From assembly GCA_011947345.1 (NCBI GenBank), contig JAAVTG010000107.1:62001-126000 (forward strand): a stretch of DNA of 64,000 nt, given 5' to 3'. Source of the stretch: Phytophthora quininea. Lineage: Eukaryota > Oomycota > Peronosporomycetes > Peronosporales > Peronosporaceae. Under the pieces are notes generated by a model. It saw only the letters and a list, made by a program, of their open reading frames with translations, ran no database searches and was not told where the DNA came from. Positions 19,828 to 32,031 of the stretch are shown here, piece by piece. Position 1 is the stretch's first letter. Each line of letters opens with the position of its first letter. Position numbers and translations under genes: made by a program.

Positions 19828-20285
19828 GTAGATCCTCCATGGTTGATTTCGTGCAGACAAGACACTCGGGCGACCGGAAACAACGTCGGGGACTCTGCTG
19901 ACCCATCCCGAGGACTTCACGCGCATTTCGTGTGCGGATGTTCCCCAACAGCAGGTCAAATCCAAGGCATCCGAAGTTTTTACGATTCTGCTCAACGATA
20001 GCTGGACGATAGAAGCGAGAAGGAAATGCACACGAACACGGAGGATCCACTTAGCGGTTCAGCAGTTTTTCACACAGTGAGGAACGACTCCACTCACCGA
20101 TGACAAATATATGAAGTGGCAAAACACTGTGCACGAGTAATGGTGGTAAGTACCCCAGATCGGCCCGCAGCAACCTCGTATGGGTCTTCTACACCACTGA
20201 GCTGGCTGCTTACACCCGAAGCCGTCTCTGGTCGAACACACCACCAGATTGGCTGGCAGTACTATTATCCTTCTACACCCTCTAG

Positions 20286-20301
20286 CTAACAATGTCTTAC
20301 T
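20286..20301. repeat. Target-site duplication of the nested LINE A (right copy 28766-28781)
   Basis: CTAACAATGTCTTACT is identical at both sites, 8.46 kb apart. It proves that the two LINE pieces belong to one insertion into which other elements later jumped. Confidence 0.9.
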
Positions 20302-20483
20302 ACCGGAGTCGATTCACTACAACAGAATGAAAACTCTGCAGAAGGCGTTATTCACCCCAATTTGGTGGAGCAAGTTGCCTGAATTTCAGGTACTGGATAC
20401 ACGAAGCCCAGCAAGTCCGGCGAAGCCCCTGGGGTCAGGGTCAAATGCCTTTCGAGCGCTCTGTCGGGAACTGGCAAAACATA

Positions 20484-22201
20484 CTTCCTCCGTGCGGAAA
20501 ATAATGCACATTTTGAAAAAATTTGCAGCGCTCCGCCTCGTTCCTTTTCAGGATTATAAACTGTGCAGAGGTGACAAGAAATCGAGCTGGAAGCAGAAGT
20601 AATACAGGATCATACGCTGCTTGCGTACGTGATCCGCCGCATTATAAGTATAGAAACGGATCAAGACGTGTAGGTGATAGCGGGGAGGGCGGTGGAGAGC
20701 GCAGGGAAGGCGCGGAGGGCAGACTAGAAGCTTGCGGAAGTGGCGGATCGGTCCACGAAGCAACTGCGAGCGCCAGGATAGATTGCTGCGCAACGCCGAA
20801 ACCTGTAGTATCGCATTGCAGCGACATTGGAAGTTCACCGGCTCGGATCAGCTTATCTTTGTGTAAGTGAGCCAATTTGTAGTCGTTGCGGCCTTCATGA
20901 CTCATGATCTCCTTCATGACCAGCTGTAGCGTCAAGAATGTTTTGTTCAGCGTCTCTGCGGTCGTGATTTCGTACGCGTGCTCAACCTCCTGGATTATGT
21001 CTTGAATTGTGCGAGATGTTGTGCGCGACTGCAGAGACTGAATGCTGGCGAACAGTCCCAAGTCCAGGCAGTTGAGGTCGGGGCTTTGCGCTGGCTGATT
21101 GACAAGCGTAATGTTCCAGCCGTTTGCGCACCCAGCTGCCCGTACTTCAGCGTCATCTTCAAGAACATGCGGCCGCGCATTATTCTGTTGGATCCGAATT
21201 GCAAGTTGTTTCTGATCACTGGGCCACTTTGCCTTAATGGCCGGGATAACGTCGTCAATGAGCATCCGTCGAGAGATCTCGCGAGTAATAGACACGGATC
21301 GCAGTTCTTCGACCCCAGCTGGACGGTTGATGCTGTTTCGCTGGGTAATGTAGCTTTCCACCACCGGCCAAAGACCGATTTTTCCGTCCCAGTCCCCTCG
21401 GGGACGTGCTACTGCGCACAAAAACATCACCTTCATGATGTGGCGCTTACTCTGACAGAACTGTACAGGCGTCTCTTCAAGCAGGATGTCGTCCTTCCCG
21501 GTCAGCACGTAGACTTTCTGGCCAACCTTCTTCACATAGAACCATTTTTCGTCGATATGCACTGCGTTGAGCATTGCGTCGAACACGTAGCCACTTGGCG
21601 TTGGGTGCAACCAGCTCACACAAAACTTGAGCCGTGCTAATCGATGAGCTGCAGTGAGCAGCGGACGCGTCTGCCTCAGCGCGCGACGAATATACCCCTC
21701 TTTAATAAGCTGCTGGACAAGATATGAGCTCACGTTAGCGCCTGCTTGAATTCGGCGCTGATTTTTACGGTCATTCACGGGCACTTGTGCGATGCGTTCA
21801 CAGCGCTACGCGGTCAACCTTCTTTCTCCCTCGATCGTGCTTCCGTGACTTGACGACGGCAGCTACGCGTCTTCCCATCGTTGCACGACCACGCTCCCAG
21901 ATTCGCGAAACAGCATAGCGAGTAAGGCCAAACTCCTCTGCAGCTTCCCCAATCTCTCCGTGAGAAAGCACACCTCTGTTGCTACGAAGAAGTAGCGTCT
22001 CCGAGACCGCTTGGCGCTCCTGATCGGTTGCTTGTCTTCTGGGCATTTCTGCTAAACTTTTGGAATGAGCGGTGAGCGGAGGGAGGGGAGGGAAATGGGC
22101 GGGAGATTTGGATTTCAAATCCTGATCGGCTTGGAGGGGTATTATTTTTGAGCAGGACTGGCTATAATCCGAAATGTGCATTATTTTCCGCACGGAGGTA
22201 G
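20484..22201 (-). mobile_element. Tc1/mariner-type DNA transposon
   Basis: 1718 bp with 30-bp terminal inverted repeats starting CT(T/A)CCTCCGTGCGGAAAAT, one mismatch between the ends. The TA target dinucleotide is duplicated at 20482-20483 and 22202-22203. The uninterrupted target is known from other LINE A copies (CAAAACATAAAAAGTTATG), so the boundary is exact. Confidence 0.9.
20642..22193 (-). pseudogene. Mariner-type transposase, frameshifted, catalytic Asp lost
   Basis: The N-terminal frame (21798-22193) has a helix-turn-helix (SHGEIGEAAEEFGLTRYAVS) and a basic linker. The main frame (20642-21784) starts after a frameshift near 21800-21815. It contains the first catalytic motif VHIDEKWFY, then IQQNNARPH, where mariner transposases have DN (the Asp is replaced by Asn, consistent with GAT to AAT), and NQPAQSPDLNCLDLG with the third acidic site. 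With the frameshift and the Asp substitution this copy cannot be catalytically active. The family is assigned from these three motifs. Confidence 0.85.
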
Positions 22202-22860
22202 TAAAAAGTTATGTTTTGCCGACTTTCTGGGTGCCAATCGAGACTGGCCGTCGTCAACGGCATTTTTCACGGACGTCTGCTCCGAGATTCATCCAATACT
22301 TGGGACGAAAGTGCTTCCGCATGACATTTTCGTGCTCTACCATCAAATGAGCCGATTATTTCATCGCTTACTACCGCATCCGGACGAAGGAGGAATGCAG
22401 GAAGTAACAAGTACGAATTCACCGCCGATATTTGGAATCAAGGTAAGTAGCTGTCTCCCAACAGAACCAGCTACGCGATTCTTCCCAAATTTGCGATCGC
22501 AAGATTGGAAGGTGATTCTCCAGCAAGTTCCGGAGTTGATGCATCATCCGATGGAAGACCTGGGGTGTCCTCGACAAAGGATTCATGAGACCTTGTCCAG
22601 TGTGATTTCTCTACGTGGATATCTACTGCCGGTAATTCATGATGTGATAGTACAAATGTGCTTCGAGACCTCACAGTCGGTTCACGACTATACTTCCTCA
22701 GAGAACTAAATCCTACCATCCAAAACTGCGTTCGTCCGGAATGCCAGGAGATCGAAACGGTAGAACACTGTTTTTCACGTGCCCGTTATTAGAACCAAGG
22801 TGGAGCGAACTATGGAGCCGGTGGTCGACGTTCTTTTGTGTCGATCTAAGCTGGAGGTTG

Positions 22861-23137
22861 TGACATGATTACTACGACGAAGTCCTATTGAAGTTCGGCC
22901 TCCTCAAGTCCGCCAAGAGAGCAGGGTGTATTGCCATTCCAACAGCAGGATTTCTGCTACACTGTCATATCCATAGTTTAGGATTTGAGTTGACTCTCAG
23001 CTGGCAACTTGATTCTTTGCAAGTTCAATCGGCCATTCCAGGGCCGTCGAGCAGCTAGCTAGCAGCGTTAATTCGAATTCATTCTCAATTTTCCTTTCAA
23101 CACACAAGTTAAGTTTCACCGCGTATACTACGTGACA
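22861..23137 (+). repeat. Gypsy-1 5' LTR
   Basis: 277 bp, TGACATGATT to TACGTGACA. It differs from the 3' LTR at the third base (A/T), at one T/C near position 80 and at one A/G near position 251. Confidence 0.9.
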
Positions 23138-23229
23138 GTTTTAAAACTATTGAAGCGTAACTGCGCTCTCCGGTTCGACCTTCTACGCCAAGACACATCG
23201 ACTTTCGATCGGTCAAGACGCTACCAACG

Positions 23230-24281
23230 ATGGCTCGCAACCGCAGTCCGAACCCACGTCCCCGTCAGCAACGACGCAGGCGTGAAGACGACACCGAAGC
23301 GGACGGTGAACAAGTCCCCACGGACGGCAACACCGATCCCGCTGCTTCGCACCCGACTGCACCGTCGGCGGCAGACCCCATGGCGATGATGAGGCAGATG
23401 TTCGAGTACATGAACACTACCCAGCGCCAGAATCAAGAGCAGATGTCTCAAATGCTCCAGCAGCAAGTATTGTTGCAGCAGCAGATGCTGCAAGCTCATG
23501 TGGCAGCACAGAAGCCGCAGAAAAGAAGGGCAACCCACCTCAGTTCAACGGCGAAACCAACGACGACCTAGAATTGTGGTTGTTTAGCACGGAGCAATAT
23601 TACTCAAACTACAGCGAGGAGATGCAGCGCGAATCGTCCGAGTTTGTCAACACGATCTTCAGCAACTTGGGTCCGACCGCACAAACGTGGTATCGAGACT
23701 TTAAGGTTTCGCTTGGTGAGCAGCCGGCTACATGGGCAACATTCAAGCGATGCATTCGTGAGCGCTTTCGCGAAGCCGACTACCAGCACAAGCTCCTGTC
23801 TCGGCTGCATAATCTTCGTTGGAGCGGCTCCCAGCACGCTTATACTACGAAGTTTCTGCATTTGCTATCTCAATTGGACGGCGATCTACCTGAGCCTGTC
23901 AAACGTTGGTACTACCAGCAAAATCTTCGCCCCGAAACCAGCGCTTTCGTGTCGCAAAATGTTCCATCGACCCTGAAGGAGGTGATCGAACTCGCAGAGC
24001 GATACGAAGACTCGCGCGCTTCTCAACCAGGGCTCAATGCGAAGAAGGATCAGGGCAACAACGCTAAACCGCAACGTAAGCAGCAAACTCAGAAGAAGAA
24101 TCCCGCTGCGTCGAACAAGTCTCAAGGCAGCGAAGACAATGCAGGGAAAAACTCGGACCGACCGACGTGCGAGTACTGTCACAAGCTGGGCCACCACGAA
24201 GATGTCTGCTTCAAGAAGAAGGCAGACGCCAAGGCCCCGGCTGCAAAAACTAGTTGGCTCGGTGGGTTGGCATCCCACTGA
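23230..24281 (+). pseudogene. Gypsy-1 gag, one frameshift
   Basis: The N-terminal frame (MARNRSPNPRPRQQRRRRED) is basic, then Gln-rich (QMLQQQVLLQQQ). Near 23520, at an AAAA run, the frame shifts, and the second part reads KGNPPQFNGETNDDLELWLFS, the usual start of the Ty3 capsid domain, through TWYRDFKVSLGE and FRERFREADYQHKL-like sequence. It ends with the zinc knuckle CEYCHKLGHHEDVC (CX2CX4HX4C, about 24171-24212) and a stop at 24279-24281. A single-base sequencing error would also explain the break. Confidence 0.85.
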
Positions 24282-27200
24282 GCCGAAACCGCCAGATCGT
24301 GTCCGCCGTGCTTGCTCTGGTAGCCCTCTCCAGGCTGGACTTCACTATCAAACCAGTGAAGCCTCAACCGGCAAGAAGGAGAAACTTTACGGCTATTTGT
24401 GCCAGGGTGCCCGCGTCGACGATGCTTCCGTGTCCGTCTTCATCGACAGTGGAGCCTCATTCAACGCTATTGCCCCTGAAGTCGCGTCGAGCCTGAAACT
24501 ACAAGTTACCACACTACCCGAGCCTTTACGCGTCAAGCTAGGCAGTGGGCAACGTGTGAGTATACCACGACGCACTGCAACTATCACGGTGTCCATCGAC
24601 GGGTTTCCCGAATATGTCACCGAGGTGTTTGTGATGGAGATCCCCGAAGGGAAAAACGTTCTGCTCGGATTTCCATGGCTTGAAGAGGTAAACCCCGATA
24701 TCGACTGGGCTGCAAGAATTGTCCGTCCACGTGGAGCAACTTCTGGTTTGGCATTGCAGCCTTGCCCACGAGCACGAGCGACGCCTGTAGTTGCCGGGGG
24801 CCGGCGACGAGCTCCTGTGTGCCGGCACCGGAACGATCAACTGGATAATTTGCTGTTCTACTCAAGGCACGACTATGCGTCCTCCGCGGGCGAGACGAAA
24901 GTCATTTCTCATCGCCAGTTTCGCCGAATGCAGCTCGACGATGACACATTTTGTTTCGCAGTTCGTATATGTGAGGAGACGTCTGATAAGGCCGCGAGGC
25001 AGCTCAGTCAAGGATGGGACCAATTGCGTGGCCGCCCGGAGGAAGCAGTAGTGGTGAAATACAAGAACACCGTTTTTCGAGCGGAACTCCCAAACGTGGC
25101 ACCCCAACGCTCTGTGGACGTCGAAGCCGAAGTCGAGCTATCGGACGACACCCCTGTGGTGCGTAAACAATTTCGTCTTAGTGACGCGATGAAAGAAGCT
25201 ATCCGCGCGTGGACACTGGAGATGCTCGAGGCAGGTATTATCCGACCGTCAAAATCCCCGTACTGTGCGCCCACATTTTGCGTCAAGAAGGCTGTCGGCT
25301 GGCGGATCGTCCATGACTTTCGAGGGATTAACTCCAAGCTTCGCATTCCTGCAACTCCGGTGCCCAGAAAGGAGGATATCTTCGACGCTATGGCAGGAGG
25401 ATACTATTTCTCAGCAATGGATTTGCTGTGGGGATTCTTTCAGGTCCGTCTCCGCGAAAAAGACATCCAGTACACCGCTTTCTCAACGCCGGACGGCCAA
25501 TTCGAGTATCTCGTGACGCCGATGGGCCTTGCTTGTAGCCCCTCGGCGTTCAATCGCATGATGAAGCGAGTGTTTAGTGATCAGCGTTCATTTTGCCGGG
25601 CCTACTTCGACGATCTTTTCGTATTTACCAAGACATCATCACTGGAGGACCACCTGGAGGCGCTAGACAAGGTTCTCAAGCGCTGTGAGGACCAAAAATT
25701 ATACATCAAGCTGGAGAAGTGCACATTTTGTGCTAGTGAAATACCTTGCCTCGGTGATTTCTTTGGACGCGAAGGCATTCGCATGAACCCGGACAAGTCT
25801 CGAGTCATTCGGGAATGGCCATTACCTCGCACACGACGACAGCTACAATCTTTTGTTGGTACATGCGTCTATGTGCTAAAATACTGTGAGAATTTTGCAG
25901 AGTTAGCAGCCCCGCTCATGGGAGCGATTCGAGGACGCGGGAAGCACGAGCAGATTACACTGACCGCTGAACAATTACACTCTTTCGAGGAGCTGAAACG
26001 TTTGCTTTCCGATCCGCCGACGCTCGCTCATCCGAACAGCTCGCGCCCATTTCACGTTCGCATGGATGCGTCGGACTACGCTGTCGGTGGATACCTGTAT
26101 CAAGTTGACGACGCTGGTAAAGAGCAAGTCATCAGCTATGGAGGCAGGAAGCTGAGCGAAGCGGAGAAAATGTACCCGACTCGCGAGAAAGAACTTTTGG
26201 CTGCTTTACATGCAATGCGACTTTGGCGAGTTTACCTCATCGACAAGCCGTTTTTCGTGAACACGGATCACCTCACTTTGCAGTCTATCCTGGAGCAAAA
26301 GACATGTTCACAGCGGTTGGCTAGGTGGTTGAACGAGCTGGGTTCATACAGACCACTTTTTCGCTGGATACCCGGATCCTCCAACATTGTCGCTGATGCG
26401 ATTTCTCGCAATCCTGCGTTCGAGCCAACCGAGTCAGCTCAGCACGTATCCCTGGCCAGTCTTCTGCAACAGCTTACCTGCCAGCAGGATGAACCAACTG
26501 CGGACGAGGCGTATCTCTACTACATGGCGGCAAGGCCATCTATCACTCAGCAATGTACTCGACTCTATCTGCAGGATGCTACCTTCGGGCTGCTGTACCA
26601 GTATCTTTCAACGCGAGCTGATACTTTAGCGCCACCGCAAGTTGAGGTGCCCCGAACGCTTAGGGCAAACCTGAATCACTTCTTCCTTGAGGACGGCGTA
26701 TTGTTCTACCAGCCCAGCGCGGATTTGACACGCCGACTTTGTGTTCCAGATGACATTGACTTGCGTAACGCAATATTTTTCGAGCACCATGACTCCGCTA
26801 CAAGTGGGAATCCTGGATATTTGAAGACGCTAATGGCTTTGCAGGCTAAATTTTACTGGCCACGTATGGATCGTGCTGTGCGTCGCTACGTGGCATCGTG
26901 CGAAATGTGCCAACGAATCAAAGCATCACAGCACAAGTCGGCGGGACTTTTGCATCCTTTGGAAGTGCCGGCGAACCGGTGGACGAACATCACAATGGAT
27001 TTTATTACTGAACTTCCTTGTGGTCGGCGCACGAAATGCGATGCGATTATGGTGATCGTAGATCGTTTGACCAAGCGTGCCCACTTCATTTTGACTACGA
27101 CTATGTGTTCTGCCAACGAAGCCGCGCGTTTTTTCGTGATCACTATCAGCGGCTACACGGGCTGCCCCTAAGCATTGTATCGGATCGCGACTCGAAGCTC

Positions 27201-28061
27201 ACGTCCAAGCTGTGGTCGGAGCTCATGTCATTTCAACGGACACAACTTCAACTAAGTTCTGCCTTCAGACCGGAAACTGACGGGCAGACCGAGAAAACCA
27301 ACCACTTTGTGGCGGATTATCTCCGTGCATTCGTCAACGCACGACACGATGACTGGGATGAAATGTTGAGCCTCGCTGAGTTTGCATACAACGCTCAAGA
27401 ACACTCCAGCATCGGTATGGCGCCTTTTACGGCGGACCTCGGTTACATTCCACGGTCTGTCGCTGATGTGGCAACTCCATCGACACGCGGACGTCGATCT
27501 CAAGCTGTGAAATTCCTCGAGCATCAGAAAGTCACGCTCCAGCAGTGCAAGGATATGTTGGAGCAATCTCAGGCGACCATGAAGTACTTTCACGATCGAA
27601 ATCGTCCGACTTTTCAATTAGCTGAAGGCGATCAGGTCCTACTCGACACGTCCAATCTCGACCTCCACCATCTGGGTACTACGGGTAAAAGGAAGCTCGC
27701 CCCGCGCTATATCGGCCCCTATCCTGTGATTAAGTCCAGTACTCCGGATACATACCAAATCGAGTTACCGCCTGGGCTGCAGCTACACGACGAATTTCAC
27801 GTTTCGTACCTACGCCCCTACGTCTTCGACTCGAATCCGCGCCGCCTCAATGATGTGCCTCGGTTGATTACACGAGACGGCTTTGAAGGAGTTCAAGTCC
27901 AGGCGATTTTGCAACGCCGTGTGAAAAGCGGCAAGGTACAGTTCAAGGTTCGCTGGTATGGGAGAGATAACAAGGATTCCTGGGAGCCCGAAGAAAATCT
28001 TCAACAAGCACGTGGTCTTATTGAGCGCTTTCTCCTCGCTCAGCCCCAGCGCTTGCCGTAA
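24282..28061 (+). pseudogene. Gypsy-1 pol: protease, RT, RNase H, integrase, chromodomain; one frameshift
   Basis: The pol frame is +1 relative to gag and overlaps its end. It has the protease motif VFIDSGASFNAI (about 24436), RT with CAPTFCVKKAVGWRIVHDFRGIN and catalytic YFDDLFVF (about 25605), RNase H beginning FHVRMDASDYAVGGYL (about 26050) and the HHCC start of integrase (HHDSATSGN to CEMCQRI). Integrase catalytic residues are in MDFITELP, SDRDSKL and TDGQTEKTN. A one-base break near 27120-27160 shifts the frame before the second catalytic Asp. A C-terminal chromodomain (VQAILQRRVKSGKVQFKVRW, then DSWEPEENL) ends at 28061 and marks it as a chromovirus-type Ty3 element. Confidence 0.9.
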
Positions 28062-28081
28062 GCGCTTTTCAGCGGAAGGAG

Positions 28082-28358
28082 TGTCATGATTACTACGACG
28101 AAGTCCTATTGAAGTTCGGCCTCCTCAAGTCCGCCAAGAGAGCAGGGTGCATTGCCATTCCAACAGCAGGATTTCTGCTACACTGTCATATCCATAGTTT
28201 AGGATTTGAGTTGACTCTCAGCTGGCAACTTGATTCTTTGCAAGTTCAATCGGCCATTCCAGGGCCGTCGAGCAGCTAGCTAGCAGCGTTAATTCGAATT
28301 CATTCTCAATTTTCCTTTCAACACACAAGTTGAGTTTCACCGCGTATACTACGTGACA
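28082..28358 (+). repeat. Gypsy-1 3' LTR
   Basis: 277 bp, TGTCATGATT to TACGTGACA, followed by the GGTTG target-site copy. Confidence 0.9.
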
Positions 28359-28999
28359 GGTTGCTACTCTTCCCAAGATTGCAAGACCTTCGTAGGAACA
28401 GGAGAAGTGAGCACAAAGGAATTAATACTTCTATGGAGGATCTACACAGCGATTGTGTTTCATGCAACATGGCGGCTCAGGGACGACATTCATTTCCAGG
28501 AAACGACAGCTGAAGTGCCAAATATTCTCAATCTGCTGAACTCGTTCAAGAGGCACTACCAATTCCTCTACCAACACGCACATGAGCTTCATTGCAACCG
28601 CGCTACTGTGGCCCGGGTGCTGCAAAAACTTGGCTTTGATCTGCCAGAAAATAATATCCCGGAACCCATTCACCACTTGTGGACGACACGAACGTAACTC
28701 TCACGGATAGATAGCTTATCACCTTAAGACGAGAAATCCGCTAAACAGTTAATCAATTCAATTTCCTAACAATGTCTTACTGCGTGTAAATTTATGCTTG
28801 CTGTGATTCTTTCGATTTCCTACCTAACATCGGCGTCGTTTTGTTTCCTCACATGAGGCACGAACGATCGATTCTTGTCGATCTAGGTGTTCCAGTGACA
28901 ATGTGCTATAGAGTTCGGTCAAATTTGCGTTCATCAGACCAGTAAAGCCACTCGTTGTCCTCTCCGATACGTTGCTGAGCAAAGACATGGATTGATCTC

Positions 29000-31900
29000 G
29001 TGGTACTTGGCTGGGGGTATCGCGATGAAAAGATGAACGAGCATCATCGAGTTCGTACGCTGGGGAGTATGAATGGTCCGCCTCGTAAACAGAGCTAGAG
29101 GAAGTCCGCGCCTCGGAACCTGCAGTTGTTTCCTCATCAGAGGGTGCAGCAGAGTCATCTCGTCGGTTTAATCCTAGCTGTAGTTCTGAACGAGCCGCAC
29201 GCTTCCGCGAGATTTCTTGCGTCTCGCTTTGGGTCGCGATTCTGTAGCTGAAGTGAATCTAGGTACTTCAGGAGGAATCCCTGGACACAACAACCCAGCC
29301 TTTGTTGTGGCGTGAATAACATGCACGCAGATGCCGTACTTGAAAAATATCTACACCCGCACGAGTTTTTACCAAGTCAACCGTCCAACCGCAGCTTGGC
29401 ATACCCAGCCACTGCATTCGCCGTATATGTGGTGACTTAATAGGTTTCGAAACATCATCAGGATTTTCATCATCCATGTCGAGTTCTGCACCATGATCAG
29501 TTTTTGCACTTCGGCTAGGTGGTATACAAGTGATGTACAGGTATCTCCCGGTGGAGGTTAAGTGTCGGCAGTAAGATCCCCACCTTTGACATATCCGTTG
29601 TACAGAGCTCGAAGCCGTGATGAAACTGCGGGCACGGTGTGAAAAGTAGTCCTGCTGTGAATAAAGCCAAACGAGATGCATGCATCCCGTGTACTAACTC
29701 AGTGGGCGTGGCTTTCGAGGAGTCATTGACCAGTGTGAGCGTCCGATGATAGGTTTCCACCGGATTATTGGTTGCTGCGTCGCCAGATTTGGTCATGAAC
29801 GCTTGCCAGTTCGAGAATCGCTTGCTATTTATCCACTGCTTTTGAAGTGCAAGCTGATCTTACGGCAAGAAGCACATTTTAATTCTTCACGAGACCATCG
29901 CTCCATTGCTTGCTTTTTTATATCGAGAAATTCGTCTCGTGAACGTGCGAAATCCATCGCATTGAAATCCCGAAAAACCATTCCAACAACTTGGGGGTTG
30001 GCCAATGGTATGCTTTCGCACGTTTTGAAGTACGTGAAACCAGCACATTAAAATTGTAGAGTTGGGAAGTTCTGACGCGCATGCGTTATAGTGGGCATCA
30101 TCAGCATCGGTCATCTCAAACATCGGATTGAAGTCAACGTTGAACAGATCTTTCACAACTTCTTTCAAACTCCGAAGCAACCAAGCAACGTCTTCGTTTC
30201 GTCGTTTTGAAGTACAGCAGTATGCAAGAGGGAAAAAGCACCCTCGTCGATCCGATATCCCCAAAATGAAAACGGGGTAATTCTGGTGAACTATTTTGTG
30301 AGTACTATCAAGGTGTAAGATAGTATTGCAGTCTTCATTTTCTTGGGCCCTGACATAGGCTTCCAAAAGCGACAAACATGTCAAACCGATGCGAAACGGA
30401 GAGCTTGGAGATCCGTTCCCCAGTTTTGGCGACATTCCGGAATCTCTATGTTCTTTGTCGCACAGAACTATTAGCTCTTCAGGTCCCCGAGGTAGCATAT
30501 GTAGTCTTTTGGCGTTGAGTCTAAAGATGTTTTTCTGGGAAGCGACAGGCCCTCAACACCACCGCATGGTGATATGTAACGATCCTCGCGTGAGAGGTTA
30601 CAGCCATGCAAGGAAACCACCGGCAACGAGCAGCACGCACTCTCTGGCGAGGACACATTCCTCGGCCTCATTCTCAAATTCCTCGCGCTGTGGTCAAATT
30701 TGCCCACCACTCCACCCCGGCTATCACGCCGCACACGGCGTGCCGGTCTGCATTCTTAGATTGTTAACTAGCTACTCAAAGCATTTCCCCCACACATGAT
30801 CCTCTGTCTACCTGCCGAAATGCGGGCTGGAGCTCGGAGAAAAACAGGGATGTGTACATGTATCTTGAGCAGATATCAATCACTGGCTGCATCGTATTCT
30901 TTTTGTTCTTCGATCTCCATCGCTTCACAAAGCCAGCCACCTGTTGCGGCTTAGCGCTGGTGTCGAAAACTCGCCATTGCTGATCTTTCTACTGAGTAAA
31001 GCGAACAATTTGCTTGCCACTATAGTAGAATTCTCCTCTAGCCAATCGCGAAGGTAGCCCTTCATTTCCACCGTTAAGTTAGGAGACTCAGGCAGATCTA
31101 ACACTTGAAACATCCACCACATGTTCACCTTGCTCATACACCTCTGCAAATAAGACTTATTCGCAGGAAATAACGCGGTATCGACAAGGACAACGGTGGG
31201 GGCAATGCTTTGGCCTGCACGCGGTTAGAATCCTCCTCATCAAGTGCTGTTGTAGATGCAAGTTGTCTTCGTTTCGTGACAAATGATCCATTGTGCACTT
31301 CCTGGAATCACTTTGGGGTCGTCTTAAACTCGGAAGTGTTTTTAAATACTCTTCCCAAGACTCGCAAGGAATATCGCCGACATTATCACCTACTTTCCAC
31401 ACGCGAACCCAAGACCCATTGGCAACCGGCCCCAGTTGCTATTATCACACACACCGTCAGATAGATACTATATCATTTAAAGTGTCACGTCTTACCGGTG
31501 TTTGCTCGGTCGGACGACCTGAGGATGTACTGCTACTTTCATTAATATTCCCGCCTCTAGTCCTTCAGTGTTGGAGCGATCAGAGGTTACGCCACTACTT
31601 GAGAGAAAGTTTCTTAGGAGAATAGCTGAAGTTGACGACATGCCATCCGCAGTAACGTTTGTCAGTGATTCACGTAAATCGTCACGGCGAGTAACCCCAG
31701 ATACCTCGCCTGCAACTAGATCAAACGTCCGAATTGATCGCCATCCACTCTGGTCAGCGAGTTCTACAATTCCGCTGCCATCACAATACCGCTTGATCTT
31801 ATTTATCATACAGTCGATTTTGTCGTGACTGTCGAGGTGCAGCGGGTATTTCATGCCAGGTTCTACGCGCAGCACACGAGCAGTCCTAGGCCACTGCGGC

Positions 31901-32031
31901 TTCATAACCGTGTTTGGAACGTAGTACATGATGTAGTCCCCAGCTACGATACTCTTTTGGCCGATCTCTTCGATGAGTTCATGTAGCCATGGAGGTCGGT
32001 CTGTGTAACTTGTTTCCATCCCCGAGATCAC
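29000..32031 (-). pseudogene. MULE-A transposase, disrupted
   Basis: From the right, the first piece (31492-32031) includes GDYIMYYVPNTVMKPQ and is of unknown role. The catalytic domain lies at 29887-30498: HLDSTHKIVHQNYPVFILGI with the first Asp, then MTDADDAHYNAC with the second, and CWFHVLQNVRKH, the C-x2-H motif of Mutator transposases. After a frameshift TNNPVETYHRTLTLV holds the expected third acidic site. The SWIM-type zinc finger after GMPSCGWTVDL has lost its CxC pair in the readable frame. Many frame changes occur across 30500-31490. Confidence 0.75.

Larger units (their letters stand above)
22861..28358 (+). mobile_element. Gypsy-1: complete Ty3 chromodomain retrotransposon
   Basis: 5498 bp with two 277-bp LTRs (22861-23137, 28082-28358) that start TG and end CA. 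The 5-bp target-site duplication GGTTG lies at 22856-22860 and 28359-28363. By eye the LTRs differ at only three positions, so the insertion is recent. The purine-rich GCGGAAGGAG precedes the 3' LTR as polypurine tract. The element sits in the C-terminal coding part of LINE A copy 4. Confidence 0.95.
20302..28765 (+). mobile_element. LINE A copy 4, plus strand, interrupted by mariner and Gypsy-1
   Basis: The LINE itself comprises 20302-20483, 22202-22860 and 28359-28765. It starts inside ORF2 (PESIHYNRMKTLQKALFTPIW) and continues with KLCFADFLGANRDWPSSTAFF and GCPRQRIHETLSSVISLRGYL after the mariner. The zf-RVT region (CVRPECQEIETVEHCF) precedes Gypsy-1, and the C-terminal tail and 3' UTR follow to AATCAATTCAATTTC. 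When both insertions are removed with their target duplications the sequence matches 407-2000 closely. Confidence 0.9.

Noticed and set aside
20150..20173. A 9-bp target-site duplication for MULE-A
   Set aside because: The bases outside the two inverted repeats (CCGCAGCAA and GCACTGCAG) do not match, and shifting the boundary did not help.
20523..21640. Plus-strand frames over the mariner transposase
   Set aside because: Antisense shadows; the minus strand holds the transposase motifs.
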